DNA of 64,000 nt from Photobacterium aquimaris (GTDB lineage Bacteria > Pseudomonadota > Gammaproteobacteria > Enterobacterales > Vibrionaceae), in contig NZ_MSCC01000002.1 of the NCBI RefSeq assembly GCF_002954455.1, positions 89,105-153,104 of the forward strand, given 5' to 3'. The translations under genes were made by a program, and so were the position numbers. Every line of letters begins with the position of its first letter. Position 1 is the first letter of the stretch. Positions 55,465 through 64,000 of this stretch are shown here, one piece after another. Below the pieces are notes generated by a model that was not told where the DNA came from, ran no database searches, and saw only the letters and a program-made list of their open reading frames with translations.

Positions 55465-56439
55465 TTACTCAACAAGGACACTCATACCAACGCGTAAACC
55501 CGCAATAGGTTGAGTCGGACGAGCTTCCACTTCAAATGTACGCATATCAAACCCTTTGGCAGTGTCAGTTGCTCGCCAGGTCGCAAAATCGCCCATCACA
55601 GCAACATGGGTTACTTTTAGCTGATAGCTTTTATTGCCTAACGCCGGAATCGTAACCTTAAAAGTTTTCCCTTCTTGGAAATCTTTCAGTTTATCTTCAC
55701 GGACATTAAACACCGCCCATGCATCGCTAATATCGATAATATTCACCACAGGGAAACCTTGTGGGGCTAATTCACCATCATGCAATAGCACTTGTGATAC
55801 TTCACCTTTATGCCAACTGGTCACTTTAGTATCAGCGACATACGCTTGTACTTCAGCTACAGCTCCCGCGGCCATTTTGACTTTTTCTTGAGCGGCACGT
55901 TTTGTTTCAACTCGCGCCCCTTCTTTGGCCATTTGATACATCTGATAAGCCGCACTTTCAGTAAATTGCGCCGCTTGCCATTGAGTGTAAACTTCATCGC
56001 GCTTTTGTTCTGCTAATACACCATCTTTATAAAGGTTGTTGATTCGAACATAGGTTTTTTGCATTAAAGCAGCCGCCGCTTTGGCTTTGCCCCATTGATC
56101 TTTTGCAGCTGCAATTTGTTGAATACGCGCCCCTTTTTCAGCTTCTTGTGCTAATGCGCCAGCTGCCTGCTCACCCGCTTGAGCTTGTTCTAATTTCGCA
56201 TCAATTTCGGGGCTTAAAATGGTAAAAATTAATTGCCCAGGTTGTACTTCATCACCTTTACGAACTAATACTTTATCAATACGCCCTGGGACTTTAGAGG
56301 CGATATTATATTGCTGCGCTTCAATTTGACCTTGCATACGCTCAGGTTGAGGTTGGTAAGCATGCCAGAAGGTATAGCCGAGCCATCCAACCACCGCGAT
56401 AACAGGAACAGCTATAGCAATTGCTTTTAACTTACTCAT
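55465..56439 (-). CDS. HlyD-family membrane-fusion protein (YhiI-like)
   Basis: 324 residues: membrane segment (LKAIAIAVPVIAVVGWLGYTFW), lipoyl half (GQIEAQQYNIASKVPGRIDKVLVRKGDEVQPGQLIF), helical hairpin (about 75-195), second lipoyl half (VADTKVTSWHKGEVSQVLLHDGELAPQGFPVVNI) and beta-barrel. It bridges the inner-membrane permeases and the TolC-type protein. Its ATG overlaps the TolC-like stop (TAATG). Confidence 0.88.
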   Translation of the reverse strand: MSKLKAIAIAVPVIAVVGWLGYTFWHAYQPQPERMQGQIEAQQYNIASKVPGRIDKVLVRKGDEVQPGQLIFTILSPEIDAKLEQAQAGEQAAGALAQEAEKGARIQQIAAAKDQWGKAKAAAALMQKTYVRINNLYKDGVLAEQKRDEVYTQWQAAQFTESAAYQMYQMAKEGARVETKRAAQEKVKMAAGAVAEVQAYVADTKVTSWHKGEVSQVLLHDGELAPQGFPVVNIIDISDAWAVFNVREDKLKDFQEGKTFKVTIPALGNKSYQLKVTHVAVMGDFATWRATDTAKGFDMRTFEVEARPTQPIAGLRVGMSVLVE

Positions 56440-57872
56440 TATAATTTGACCTCGATCCCTTGATGTTGCTGATAATTTTTAAATGTGTTCATTTCGCCAC
56501 TAATGGCAAGTAAGCGGGTTAAACATGCGACATATTGATAAGCCGCGGCTAACCGCTGGGTTTTAATACTGGCTAAAAACAATTCCGCATCGACCACATC
56601 AAGTGAGGTTGATAATCCTTGCCCAAACGCTTTTTCACGTAAACGCGTATTTTCATGAGCCAATGATAAACTTGATGCTAAACCGTTATATTCTTCTAGT
56701 GCTTGCTTAGCTTCACGGTAGGTTTTTTCAACCAAGACGGTTAAATCTTGCTGTGCTTGCGCTTGTAGATGGTTGACTTGGGTAACCATTGAATGGGCTG
56801 CACTTAATTTTCCTGAACGGCCGGAGTTATCAATCAATGGTACACTCACACCAACACCAACAGCCCAATCTGGGGCCATCGTTGCAGCTAAACTGCCGCT
56901 ATCGTGCAAGTTATAATCACCGTAGACATAAACTTCAGGGTAATATTTGCCTTTCTCGACATCAATTAGCCCACCCGCTTGTTTACGTTTGGCATCTAAA
57001 ATACGCAAGCCCGGATACGTTGCTAAGGTTTTATCTACAAATGCTGACATTGGTGGCAACGAATTATTAATAAATAATCCTGTCGAAGGAGTCGCGGGGG
57101 TAGACTGTTTTAATAGCTGCGTTAATGCTACTTGGGCTATTTCTAAATCTCGTAATGATTTCTGACGCTCAACTTTAGCTTTATCGTAAGCAGCTTGTGC
57201 TTGTAGACGTTCAACTCGCGCAATTTGGCCTTGTTGTTCAAGCTTCACCGCATCTTGATAATGACGTTTTAAGCCATTTTCTACTTCGATTCGAGTCTGT
57301 AATACATTTTTGGCCAATACCACCCCAAAATAAAAGCGCGATAAATCTTCAAATTTGGCTTGTTGTTGCATCGCTAGCATGTATTTAGCTTGATCAGTTT
57401 TACCTTGAGCGATATCTTGAGCTGCATTAATACGTCCACCAGTAAAAATCGGCCAAATCGCACGAATAGAACTGGTGAAGACATCGCGATCAGAAATATT
57501 AGCAGTAAATAATGAATTAAAATCAGTGCCAGTCGCTTGTGTAAGATCAGCAATAACTTTATTAAGAGCTTGGCCAGCAGCTGTATTTGAAGCTGGCATG
57601 CTGTCAAAAACATCGGAAGGGGACAATTTAATATCATTATCTAAACGGGTGTAATTGGCACCAATAGTAACTTTGGGCAAATACAGATCTTTGGCAGCAT
57701 CTTGCATATATTGCGCTTGTTCAACACTAGCACGATCAGCGGCTAAGCCATCATTTGTTGTCACTACAGTATGCCAAGCATCATTAAAACTCACAGGCGC
57801 AGCATGTACAGTCGGCACGACTGCCAGTAGTACAATTGTCAATTGCTTTACCATTAATGGCCTTATTCTCAT
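56439..57872 (-). CDS. TolC-family outer-membrane efflux channel
   Basis: 477 residues with signal peptide (VKQLTIVLLAVVPTVHA). Two OEP repeats: coiled-coil helices (QAQYMQDAAKDLYLPKVTIGANYTRL; EKGKYYPEVYVYGDYNLHDSG) alternating with beta strands, as in TolC. Paired with a dedicated HlyD and two permeases in one operon, so it is not the general TolC. First gene of the operon; two possible ATGs (57872 and 57854). Confidence 0.9.
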   Translation of the reverse strand: MRIRPLMVKQLTIVLLAVVPTVHAAPVSFNDAWHTVVTTNDGLAADRASVEQAQYMQDAAKDLYLPKVTIGANYTRLDNDIKLSPSDVFDSMPASNTAAGQALNKVIADLTQATGTDFNSLFTANISDRDVFTSSIRAIWPIFTGGRINAAQDIAQGKTDQAKYMLAMQQQAKFEDLSRFYFGVVLAKNVLQTRIEVENGLKRHYQDAVKLEQQGQIARVERLQAQAAYDKAKVERQKSLRDLEIAQVALTQLLKQSTPATPSTGLFINNSLPPMSAFVDKTLATYPGLRILDAKRKQAGGLIDVEKGKYYPEVYVYGDYNLHDSGSLAATMAPDWAVGVGVSVPLIDNSGRSGKLSAAHSMVTQVNHLQAQAQQDLTVLVEKTYREAKQALEEYNGLASSLSLAHENTRLREKAFGQGLSTSLDVVDAELFLASIKTQRLAAAYQYVACLTRLLAISGEMNTFKNYQQHQGIEVKL

Positions 57873-58026
57873 GTATTAACCCTTATCCTCTTTCCTTGCC
57901 TATGCGTCATCATAAATATAGAGCATATACTCTAAAAAATAAATTTTAACAGATTCTCTAATAATTTTTTATTTTAAAGAGTTATTTTGCTGATATAAAT
58001 AATAACTCTATTTAAAGCAACAAACA

Positions 58027-58053
58027 AAATAGCCCACATAATGTGGGCTATTT
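58027..58053 (-). terminator. terminator downstream of the TetR gene
   Basis: Perfect 13-bp arms AAATAGCCCACAT / ATGTGGGCTATTT, 41 bp past the tetR stop; T-rich on the minus strand after the stem. It separates tetR from the export operon. Confidence 0.8.
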
Positions 58054-58094
58054 ATATTTAGTCGTAAAACTAACCGTAATCAAATTAATAATAA

Positions 58095-58556
58095 TTAACG
58101 AGCTAAACGAATTAATGAACGTCCTAATAAACATTCTAATTCGGCAATACTTTGCTTACCATAACGTTGTTCACACAAAGTAAATAAACGCTCAATTCCA
58201 CGGTGAGCAAATTCATGTGACGTTTCAGCAGAAGAAATATGGTGAAACAATAATCGTAAAATAGCGCGAAACTTTTCATCTTCCAGTGCCGCAGACCAAC
58301 TGGTTGAAAATGCCTGCAAATCACCAGCGAGATCCAATTTATCAACAAAAAGATGATAAATGCGCCCATCAAGTGCATGCGCGAAATCTTGCTTCTTAGG
58401 AAAGTGGTGGCTAATACCTGTTCTTGATATTCCGGTTTGGTTACTCAAAGTGGTATACGACATTTTATCGTAACCTAACGTCAGTATTTGCTCTATCACT
58501 GCATCCATAATAGTCTGAATAGTGATTTCGGTGTCTTCTTTACTACGCTTTGGCAT
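58095..58556 (-). CDS. TetR/AcrR-family transcriptional regulator
   Basis: 153 residues, shorter than usual (190-210), so the ligand domain is reduced. HTH: AVIEQILTLGYDKMSYTTLSNQTGISRTGISHHFPKKQDFA, standard for TetR. Located just upstream of the export operon in the same direction, it probably represses that operon and/or itself. A 15-bp perfect inverted repeat 39 bp before its start is a good operator candidate. Confidence 0.82.
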   Translation of the reverse strand: MPKRSKEDTEITIQTIMDAVIEQILTLGYDKMSYTTLSNQTGISRTGISHHFPKKQDFAHALDGRIYHLFVDKLDLAGDLQAFSTSWSAALEDEKFRAILRLLFHHISSAETSHEFAHRGIERLFTLCEQRYGKQSIAELECLLGRSLIRLAR

Positions 58557-58594
58557 AATGCGTTGACTCTGTTTTAATCATTTTATGCAACGAT

Positions 58595-58631
58595 AATATC
58601 CTTGACGTTCAATAATAACGTCAAGGATATT
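58595..58631. promoter_or_regulatory. 15-bp perfect inverted repeat upstream of tetR
   Basis: AATATCCTTGACGTT (58595-58609) and AACGTCAAGGATATT (58617-58631), 7-nt spacer, 39 bp upstream of the TetR ATG. No T-tract follows, so an operator is at least as likely as a terminator for the L,D-transpeptidase-like gene beyond. Confidence 0.55.
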
Positions 58632-58686
58632 GGTTCGCTGTAGTATTACAAAATGTTTTTCGGTTAACTAGGGGTTTACCGCATAA

Positions 58687-59412
58687 TTAACGATTAAATT
58701 TACGCGCATGTTGTTCAATATCACGGTATAAAATTTTAGTCCAATAAGGCTGAGTATTTGCTGCCAGCAATTTACCTTTTCTAGGATCATGTGGACTAAT
58801 TAATACTTCGATATTATCAATCCCTGTTCGTTCAGCTAATAAAAACAGCTCTTCAATCGCATAATCACCCATGGCTAAACATCCAACTGAAGCTTCTTTA
58901 CCATGAATAAAAATATTGCTGCCAGGTGATGTTCGTCCCTCTAATTGGGCATATTTACGATCAAATTCATTGGGATAATTGAGCTTCATCGATAAATGGT
59001 AACGGCTATTTGGATTCAATAGCGATACTTGATAAACACCTTCCGGTACCTGTTTATCACCTTCGCGCATTTTAGGCCCTATATGACCACTCATTTTTTG
59101 AATATCGTAACGCTTAACATAGAACCATTTGCCTTTTTCTTTCGCCCACAGTTCAACATTACGTTCCTGTTTCATTGCGAATAAAGCAATATTTTGAGGA
59201 GGATAAGTTAAGCCTACGCTTTCAAAGTAGCGTTTTAGTCTTGGCTCAACAAAAGGCGTATAGCGCTCCATGACATCAGTAATCGTACGGCTACCTGTTG
59301 GTGGGTATAGTGCATATGTTGATGATGGCGATGGAATATATAACGACTCAGCTAATGCATCACCTGTTGGTGTTAGCACTAACATTAATGGACAAATAAC
59401 TTTCTTTAGCAC
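58687..59412 (-). CDS. YkuD-fold periplasmic protein (YafK/DpaA-like)
   Basis: 241 residues, GTG start at 59412 with GAGGG upstream; signal peptide (KVICPLMLVLTPTGDALA). Catalytic motif HGKEASVGCLAMGD (His ... Ser-x-Gly-Cys) of L,D-transpeptidases, preceded by ELWAKEKGKWFYVKRYDIQKMSG and KQVPEGVYQVSLLNPNSRYHLSM as in YafK. E. coli YafK (DpaA/LdtF) cleaves Braun lipoprotein from peptidoglycan rather than cross-linking; the same may hold here. Confidence 0.85.
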   Translation of the reverse strand: MLKKVICPLMLVLTPTGDALAESLYIPSPSSTYALYPPTGSRTITDVMERYTPFVEPRLKRYFESVGLTYPPQNIALFAMKQERNVELWAKEKGKWFYVKRYDIQKMSGHIGPKMREGDKQVPEGVYQVSLLNPNSRYHLSMKLNYPNEFDRKYAQLEGRTSPGSNIFIHGKEASVGCLAMGDYAIEELFLLAERTGIDNIEVLISPHDPRKGKLLAANTQPYWTKILYRDIEQHARKFNR

Positions 59413-59632
59413 ACAACCCTCAATGATAATTTCTCTACGCGCATAATATTGCGGTAATTAACATAACGACCAACTTAAATCGCGCTAGTTTACCTGAATT
59501 ATTGATTAAATAACCATCACTTTGTGTTCACATTATAGATTAAGTGTAAACTTACACCACGACAGTGATCTAACCTTCTAAAATCTTTACAATAGCTCTC
59601 ATCAATTATATCCATTCATCAATGAGACAATT
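59413..59632. promoter_or_regulatory. divergent region between YafK-like and LRR-kinase genes
   Basis: 220 bp containing both promoters; no further element identified. Confidence 0.3.
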
Positions 59633-60886
59633 TTGTATACGTTAGAACAATTACGCTCAGGCAAGCTTAAAGGCATTACTCATTTAACATTAAGTGAGCA
59701 GCTAACCCAATTTCCAACAGAGATTCTAACACTTGCCGACAGCTTAGAAGTGTTAGATCTAACCAATAATCAGTTAACGCATTTACCTGATAGTTTCAGT
59801 CAATTAACCAAATTACGTATTATTTTTATTTCCAATAACTGTTTTACAGAATTACCGCCAGTGTTAGGCGCATGCCCTAATTTGGAAATGATCGGCTTTA
59901 AATCCAACCAAATTACTACCGTTACAGCCAACGCTTTGCCAAAAAAATTACGCTGGTTAATTTTAACCGATAATAAAATCACCGCTCTTCCCGAAGCGCT
60001 TGGTGACTGTATCTATTTACAAAAATTAGCATTAGCAGGTAATGCATTAACAGCACTACCACTTTCTATGAGTAAGTTAATTAACTTACAATTAATACGT
60101 TTATCTGCTAATGCATTGGCTGCATTTCCAAACCAATTGCTTGATTTGCCTAAATTGGCATGGCTTGCTTTTTCTGGTAATGACTTTAACCGCAACCAGC
60201 AAATCAATAATCCACTGCCTTATGTTGCTTCTACGGACTACCAACTTAATAAAGTATTAGGGCAAGGAGCCTCAGGGGTAATTTCATTAGCACAATGGCT
60301 GTCAAACCTACATCAACTTGATAATGAAATCGCTGTTAAGGTTTTTAAAGGACAAGTTACTTCTGATGGTTACCCGCAAGATGAATTAAATGCATGTTTA
60401 AAAACAGGCGCACATCCAAACTTAGTGGCTTCATTAGCCCAAGTGAATGAACCTAACTACCTCGCACTGATCATGGCATTAATTCCAGCGCATTATCACA
60501 ATTTAGGTTTACCGCCGACATTGATGACTTGTACTCGAGATACCTTCCCTGCGCAATTTACACTGTCAATTGCCGCTATCGTGACGATTGTTGAACAAAT
60601 GATCGCCGTTATTAACCATATGCAAGCACAAGGTGTTGCTCATGGTGATATCTATGCGCATAACGTTCTGGTTGACGATAATGCCAATATTTTGGTGGGC
60701 GATTTTGGTGCAGCATCAATTTATGATGACTTAGCGCTTGAGCAACAGCATAAAATTGCGGCGATCGAATGGCGCGCTGTGGGGTATTTTATCGAAGATT
60801 TACTCTCGATTTGCCAAGTTGATGATCAACATACACTTGAATATCAACAATTACACACTCAAGCTCAGCATTATATTGCGGGTTAA
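59633..60886 (+). CDS. leucine-rich-repeat protein kinase
   Basis: 417 residues, TTG start. Residues 15-190 are about seven LRRs of the cytoplasmic 23-residue type (SLEVLDLTNNQLTHLPDSFSQLTK). Residues 203-400 are a eukaryote-like kinase: glycine loop GQGASG (210-215), Lys236 in IAVKVF, Glu251, catalytic HGDIYAHNVL (Asp339, Asn344) and GDFG (Asp357). HGD replaces HRD, so activation-loop control is probably absent. No membrane segment. No phosphatase neighbour. Presumed Ser/Thr kinase with the LRR arc selecting the partner; target unknown. Confidence 0.85.
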   Translation: MYTLEQLRSGKLKGITHLTLSEQLTQFPTEILTLADSLEVLDLTNNQLTHLPDSFSQLTKLRIIFISNNCFTELPPVLGACPNLEMIGFKSNQITTVTANALPKKLRWLILTDNKITALPEALGDCIYLQKLALAGNALTALPLSMSKLINLQLIRLSANALAAFPNQLLDLPKLAWLAFSGNDFNRNQQINNPLPYVASTDYQLNKVLGQGASGVISLAQWLSNLHQLDNEIAVKVFKGQVTSDGYPQDELNACLKTGAHPNLVASLAQVNEPNYLALIMALIPAHYHNLGLPPTLMTCTRDTFPAQFTLSIAAIVTIVEQMIAVINHMQAQGVAHGDIYAHNVLVDDNANILVGDFGAASIYDDLALEQQHKIAAIEWRAVGYFIEDLLSICQVDDQHTLEYQQLHTQAQHYIAG

Positions 60887-61137
60887 TTATCATTAATACC
60901 CTGTTGCCTGTATCTTATTCAATTTATACAGATCACATAAATTGAGTAAGGTATAATTCAACAAAAAAACCAATAAAACCTTATAATTCAAAGTAATATA
61001 AAAACCATTTTATTCAAATAGCTAATAGTACTAAACAATTAGCATAATCTTACTTGACGCCAGCTTAGATAACAGCCTAAGTTTAACATTATAATAACAT
61101 CCAGCAATCAATGATCCATTTGTTAAACGGAGTGCTT
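60887..61137. other. AT-rich intergenic region upstream of the acyl-CoA ligase gene
   Basis: 251 bp, no gene; CGGAG six bases before the ligase ATG is the only recognisable element. Confidence 0.3.
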
Positions 61138-62793
61138 ATGGCTCAACTGCAAACACCTGCTGACATGATTATCAAATGGGCAAATGAACGTCCTACCGAT
61201 ATTTATTTAAAACAAATCATCAATCGTCAATTTGTTAATTACACCTATGCCAGTGTTGCAGATAAAGCCCAACGTTTAGTCACCGCATTTCAGCTATTGG
61301 GTCTTCAACAAGGTGATCGCATTGCTTTAATTTCTAAAAACTGTGCCGAGTGGTTTATTTGTGACTTAGCAATGATGCTCGGCGGGTATATCAGTGTACC
61401 TATTTTTCCCACCGCAGGCGCTGATACTATCGCCCATTGCATTGAGCATAGTGAAGCTAAATTAATCATTATTGGTAAACTTGACAGCCCAAGTGCCATC
61501 AATAATGTCGTAGCCACCCATGCTAATATCCCCACGATTGCTTTTTCGTACCCTGGTACTCCAACATGCCAATATCAATTTGACGATTTAATTGAGCAGC
61601 ATTTACCGACCTCAGAGCGTTGCTCACATCATGACACTGATTTAATGTCAATTGTTTACACATCAGGCACTTCAGGAATGCCTAAAGGTGCAATGCTCAC
61701 TTACGGCGCATTTGTATGGTCGTCACAAAAAATCATTGAGCATATCGGCTTAAAAGACAATGAGCGCTTATTCTCATATCTACCATTAGCTCATATTACT
61801 GAACGAGTTTATATTTTTGGCTCTTCAATTATGTCTGGGTTACAAGTTGCGTTTCCAGAATCGCTTGATACTTTTATTGATGACGTAAAAATGCACCGAC
61901 CAACAATTTTTGTGTCAGTGCCACGTCTTTGGACCTTATTTCAACAACGTATACAAGATAAACTTCCCCCAGCTAAATTGAATTTTCTGTTAAGTCTTCC
62001 TTTAATATCAACCTTTATTAAGCGTAAATTAGCGCAAGGGTTAGGGCTTGATAAAGCACGTGTACTTGGCTGTGGCTCTGCTCCTGTTTCAGCAGGCTTG
62101 TTACGTTGGTATGAAAGTATTGGCCTTAATATTACTGAGGCATGGGGAATGACAGAGTCATTTGCTTACAGTACTCTCAACCATCCTTACCGTAGCGATA
62201 AAATTGGTACGGTCGGCAATGCAGGCCCTGGTATTGAGATCAAAATCGCGGCAGATAAAGAGATACTAGTGCGCAGTAAAGGCTTATTTAGCGGTTATTA
62301 CAATAACTCTCAAGCAACTCAAGCAAGCTTTGATAATGATGGCTGGCTATATACCGGTGATATCGGTGAGTTAGACAATGAAGGTTATTTAACCATTCAA
62401 GGGCGTAAAAAAGACACCTTCAAAACAGCCAAAGGGAAATTTGTTTCACCGGTGCCGATAGAAAAGCGCTTGATGGAATTAGGTAACTTTGAAATGGTGT
62501 GCCTGATAGGCTCAGGAATGTCAGCACCAATACTTTTAGCGGTAGCCCATGATTATCCTCAGTTTAATCATCAACGTTATGAAAAAAAGCTTATGGGCGT
62601 TTTAGCTAAAATAAATAACGAGTTAGAGTCCCATCAAAAAATCAAAGGTATCTTAATGATTAAAGAACCATGGACTATTGAAAATGGTATCTTAACTCCA
62701 ACGCTAAAAATTAAACGTCACGTATTAGAACAACACTATGCAGATATTGATAATAATTGGAATAATGAACAAATTATCCATTGGCAACAATAA
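61138..62793 (+). CDS. AMP-forming long-chain acyl-CoA ligase family protein
   Basis: 551 residues from ATG at 61138 (an upstream in-frame ATG lacks a ribosome site). Motifs: P-loop SIVYTSGTSGMPKGAMLTYG, LPLAHITERVY, adenine motif EAWGMTES, GWLYTGDIGELDNEGYLTIQGRKKD with the TGD Asp, and KTAKGKFVSPVPIE at the hinge. Shape is that of the bacterial long-chain acyl-CoA synthetases related to eukaryotic ACSL. It activates fatty acids to acyl-CoA. Not FadD proper; single gene. Confidence 0.88.
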   Translation: MAQLQTPADMIIKWANERPTDIYLKQIINRQFVNYTYASVADKAQRLVTAFQLLGLQQGDRIALISKNCAEWFICDLAMMLGGYISVPIFPTAGADTIAHCIEHSEAKLIIIGKLDSPSAINNVVATHANIPTIAFSYPGTPTCQYQFDDLIEQHLPTSERCSHHDTDLMSIVYTSGTSGMPKGAMLTYGAFVWSSQKIIEHIGLKDNERLFSYLPLAHITERVYIFGSSIMSGLQVAFPESLDTFIDDVKMHRPTIFVSVPRLWTLFQQRIQDKLPPAKLNFLLSLPLISTFIKRKLAQGLGLDKARVLGCGSAPVSAGLLRWYESIGLNITEAWGMTESFAYSTLNHPYRSDKIGTVGNAGPGIEIKIAADKEILVRSKGLFSGYYNNSQATQASFDNDGWLYTGDIGELDNEGYLTIQGRKKDTFKTAKGKFVSPVPIEKRLMELGNFEMVCLIGSGMSAPILLAVAHDYPQFNHQRYEKKLMGVLAKINNELESHQKIKGILMIKEPWTIENGILTPTLKIKRHVLEQHYADIDNNWNNEQIIHWQQ

Positions 62794-63102
62794 CTAGTAT
62801 TAATATTTTTTATTTCTACGTTTAAATATATAAACTTTGTGTCAATTTAAAAAATAATAAGTCAATTTTACATCAGTAAATGTGAATATTTATCTAACTA
62901 ATTCAATCATCTAAATATATTTTATTTTATCTTTAATAAAAAACAATAGGTATTATATAACAGCATAAAGCATAGTATTAATACTGTTTTATAAAATAGA
63001 TGTCGCTAAGATATAACTGGGTCACAATAGATAATGATATAAAGTAAAGCTGATACTAATTCAACTTATTGGTTTTCTTGAATTAGTATCATGCATAAAA
63101 TA
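62794..63102. other. AT-rich gap with a 14-bp perfect inverted repeat
   Basis: No gene. TGATACTAATTCAA (63051-63064) and TTGAATTAGTATCA (63078-63091) form a hairpin 12 bp past the DUF1919 stop; it lacks a T-tract but may end that transcript. Confidence 0.5.
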
Positions 63103-63747
63103 TTAATAGATAACGATTCGCTTGGTATTTAGCCATTCAACCATGTCAAAATACTTCTCATGTACACGGTACATTGCAAAGAATTGAGTCGTGATTTCAC
63201 CTTTTTCATTATAACAATGAACAAAGTTATCTAAATTTGAACGTTTACGCGCACCGAAGAACACTGACTTACCATCATCTAAGCGTAAAAAACGCTCAAT
63301 ATCGCCTTCATCGCAAATATCACGATCAGACATGACAAAAAATAAATTATCAAAATCAACGCGTTTTCTTCTGCGTTCCCATTTTTCTTTTACTTCAGCA
63401 AAAGATGAGTCATGAATAAAATGAATTTCAATATCACCTAGCTTACCTAGAATATAAGGATAAGAATCAATATATTTAGAACTTGTCGCTTGCTCTAGTT
63501 CTAATGATAAATAGTATTTAAGGTTTTCACAAAACTTCAGATAACAATCTGAATAGAAAAAACAACCCACCGTTGGTGAATTAAAAGGTTGAGCTAAATC
63601 GCTGCAAGTAAGACCACCGATACAGTTATTAGAGATCAAGCTAAAGTTTTTATTCTTTAATCTTGCTCGTAATTTCTTATTAACATGAGAACGATATACT
63701 TTATATAATGTTCTTTTATAGATATAAGATATAACGCGTTGAATCAT
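63103..63747 (-). CDS. DUF1919 family protein
   Basis: 214 residues from ATG at 63747 (AAGGT seven bases upstream; the TTG before it is less likely). NFSLISNNCIGGLTCSDLAQPFNSPTVGCFFY is the DUF1919 signature, and LFFVMSDRDICDEGDIERFLRL with SVFFGARKR fits the rest. Members occur in capsule and exopolysaccharide loci and are presumed carbohydrate-acting; no neighbours visible here to support that. Basic N-terminal helix (KRTLYKVYRSHVNKKLRARL). Confidence 0.8.
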   Translation of the reverse strand: MIQRVISYIYKRTLYKVYRSHVNKKLRARLKNKNFSLISNNCIGGLTCSDLAQPFNSPTVGCFFYSDCYLKFCENLKYYLSLELEQATSSKYIDSYPYILGKLGDIEIHFIHDSSFAEVKEKWERRRKRVDFDNLFFVMSDRDICDEGDIERFLRLDDGKSVFFGARKRSNLDNFVHCYNEKGEITTQFFAMYRVHEKYFDMVEWLNTKRIVIY

Positions 63748-64000
63748 CAAATAAACCTTAAAAAAATAATTAGACTATATAAGTGATATTGTTTAACACT
63801 CACTATAATAATAATTGGGAATTTTACTTATTGTATAAGTTACCAGCGAATAAAACAAATAAATAATATAAAATAAATTTATATACTAGTAGTGCAGTTA
63901 AATTGATTTTTTATATGTAACAATAAAACTAATTACTAATATCAATTATTGTTAATCAGCGCGACCCTCGGTGAGCGCACCGATTATTCTAACTTATTGC
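63748..64000. other. right-hand edge, AT-rich, no gene seen
   Basis: 253 bp. Only a small GC-rich patch (CGGTGAGCGCACCG, about 63969-63982), a 5-bp-stem hairpin, stands out. Confidence 0.3.

Noticed and set aside
57374..57637. 87-codon Leu-rich minus ORF inside the TolC-like gene
   Set aside because: Shadow frame of the OEP coding sequence.
1..64000. CRISPR arrays, complete insertion sequences, rRNA genes
   Set aside because: No regularly spaced identical repeats, no transposase ORF and no rRNA sequence seen in the window.

Overview
This 64 kb window is AT-rich chromosomal DNA of a gammaproteobacterium, most likely a Vibrionaceae member close to Photobacterium (inference). Supporting signs are an H-NS family protein, the divergent hdfR/maoP pair, a short RpoS-like sigma factor resembling RpoQ of Aliivibrio, an EmrAB-type pump, a large FAD/Fe-S D-lactate dehydrogenase, and very AT-rich intergenic DNA. 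No search could be run; all family calls are from reading motifs.

Layout. 1-2.7 kb: end of a P2/kappa-like prophage, with a holin-endolysin-spanin lysis cassette on the minus strand, then an Ogr-like zinc finger and a CI-type repressor on the plus strand. 2.7-12.3 kb: BCCT osmolyte transporter, hns, a membrane protein, an AhpD-like protein, an RpoS/RpoQ-like sigma factor, a secreted small protein coupled to a 50-aa micro-ORF, a LysR regulator divergent from a periplasmic PEBP (YbhB-like) protein, a cold-shock protein and tRNA-Ser(UGA). 12.5-19.1 kb: emrAB, Dld-type lactate dehydrogenase, GreA/B-like factor. 19.2-27 kb: secreted leucine-rich protein, a 960-bp gene-poor stretch, then assorted housekeeping and hypothetical genes (GNAT, DUF1289-CWC fusion, DUF2157, CreA, MogA, methyltransferase, YgjP).

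27.0-32.7 kb is the clearest acquired region. Two copies of a REP-like repeat lead into a more GC-rich cassette: LysR regulator, diverged argininosuccinate-synthase-like ligase, amino-acid dioxygenase (PF10014/BtIDO-like) interrupted by an in-frame TAG, and EamA exporter. Fragmented ORFs follow. Together the genes look like a make-and-export pathway for a modified amino acid, now possibly broken.

32.7-64 kb returns to core genes: M16 protease, DUF3010, rhodanese-like, MscS channel, ParA, glyoxalase-like/LRR lipoprotein/DUF3820 operon, META lipoprotein, NUDIX, PBP1B, hdfR/maoP, an ATP-grasp plus QEGLA-metallopeptidase pair, an OPA-family transporter, SlyB, a TolC-HlyD-two-permease export operon lacking an ATPase with a TetR gene behind a 15-bp perfect inverted repeat, a YafK-type L,D-transpeptidase-fold protein, an LRR protein kinase, an acyl-CoA ligase and a DUF1919 protein. 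Several small genes (45-54 aa) with good ribosome sites sit in gaps. The most interesting candidates are the ArgG-like/dioxygenase/exporter cassette and the ATP-grasp/QEGLA pair.
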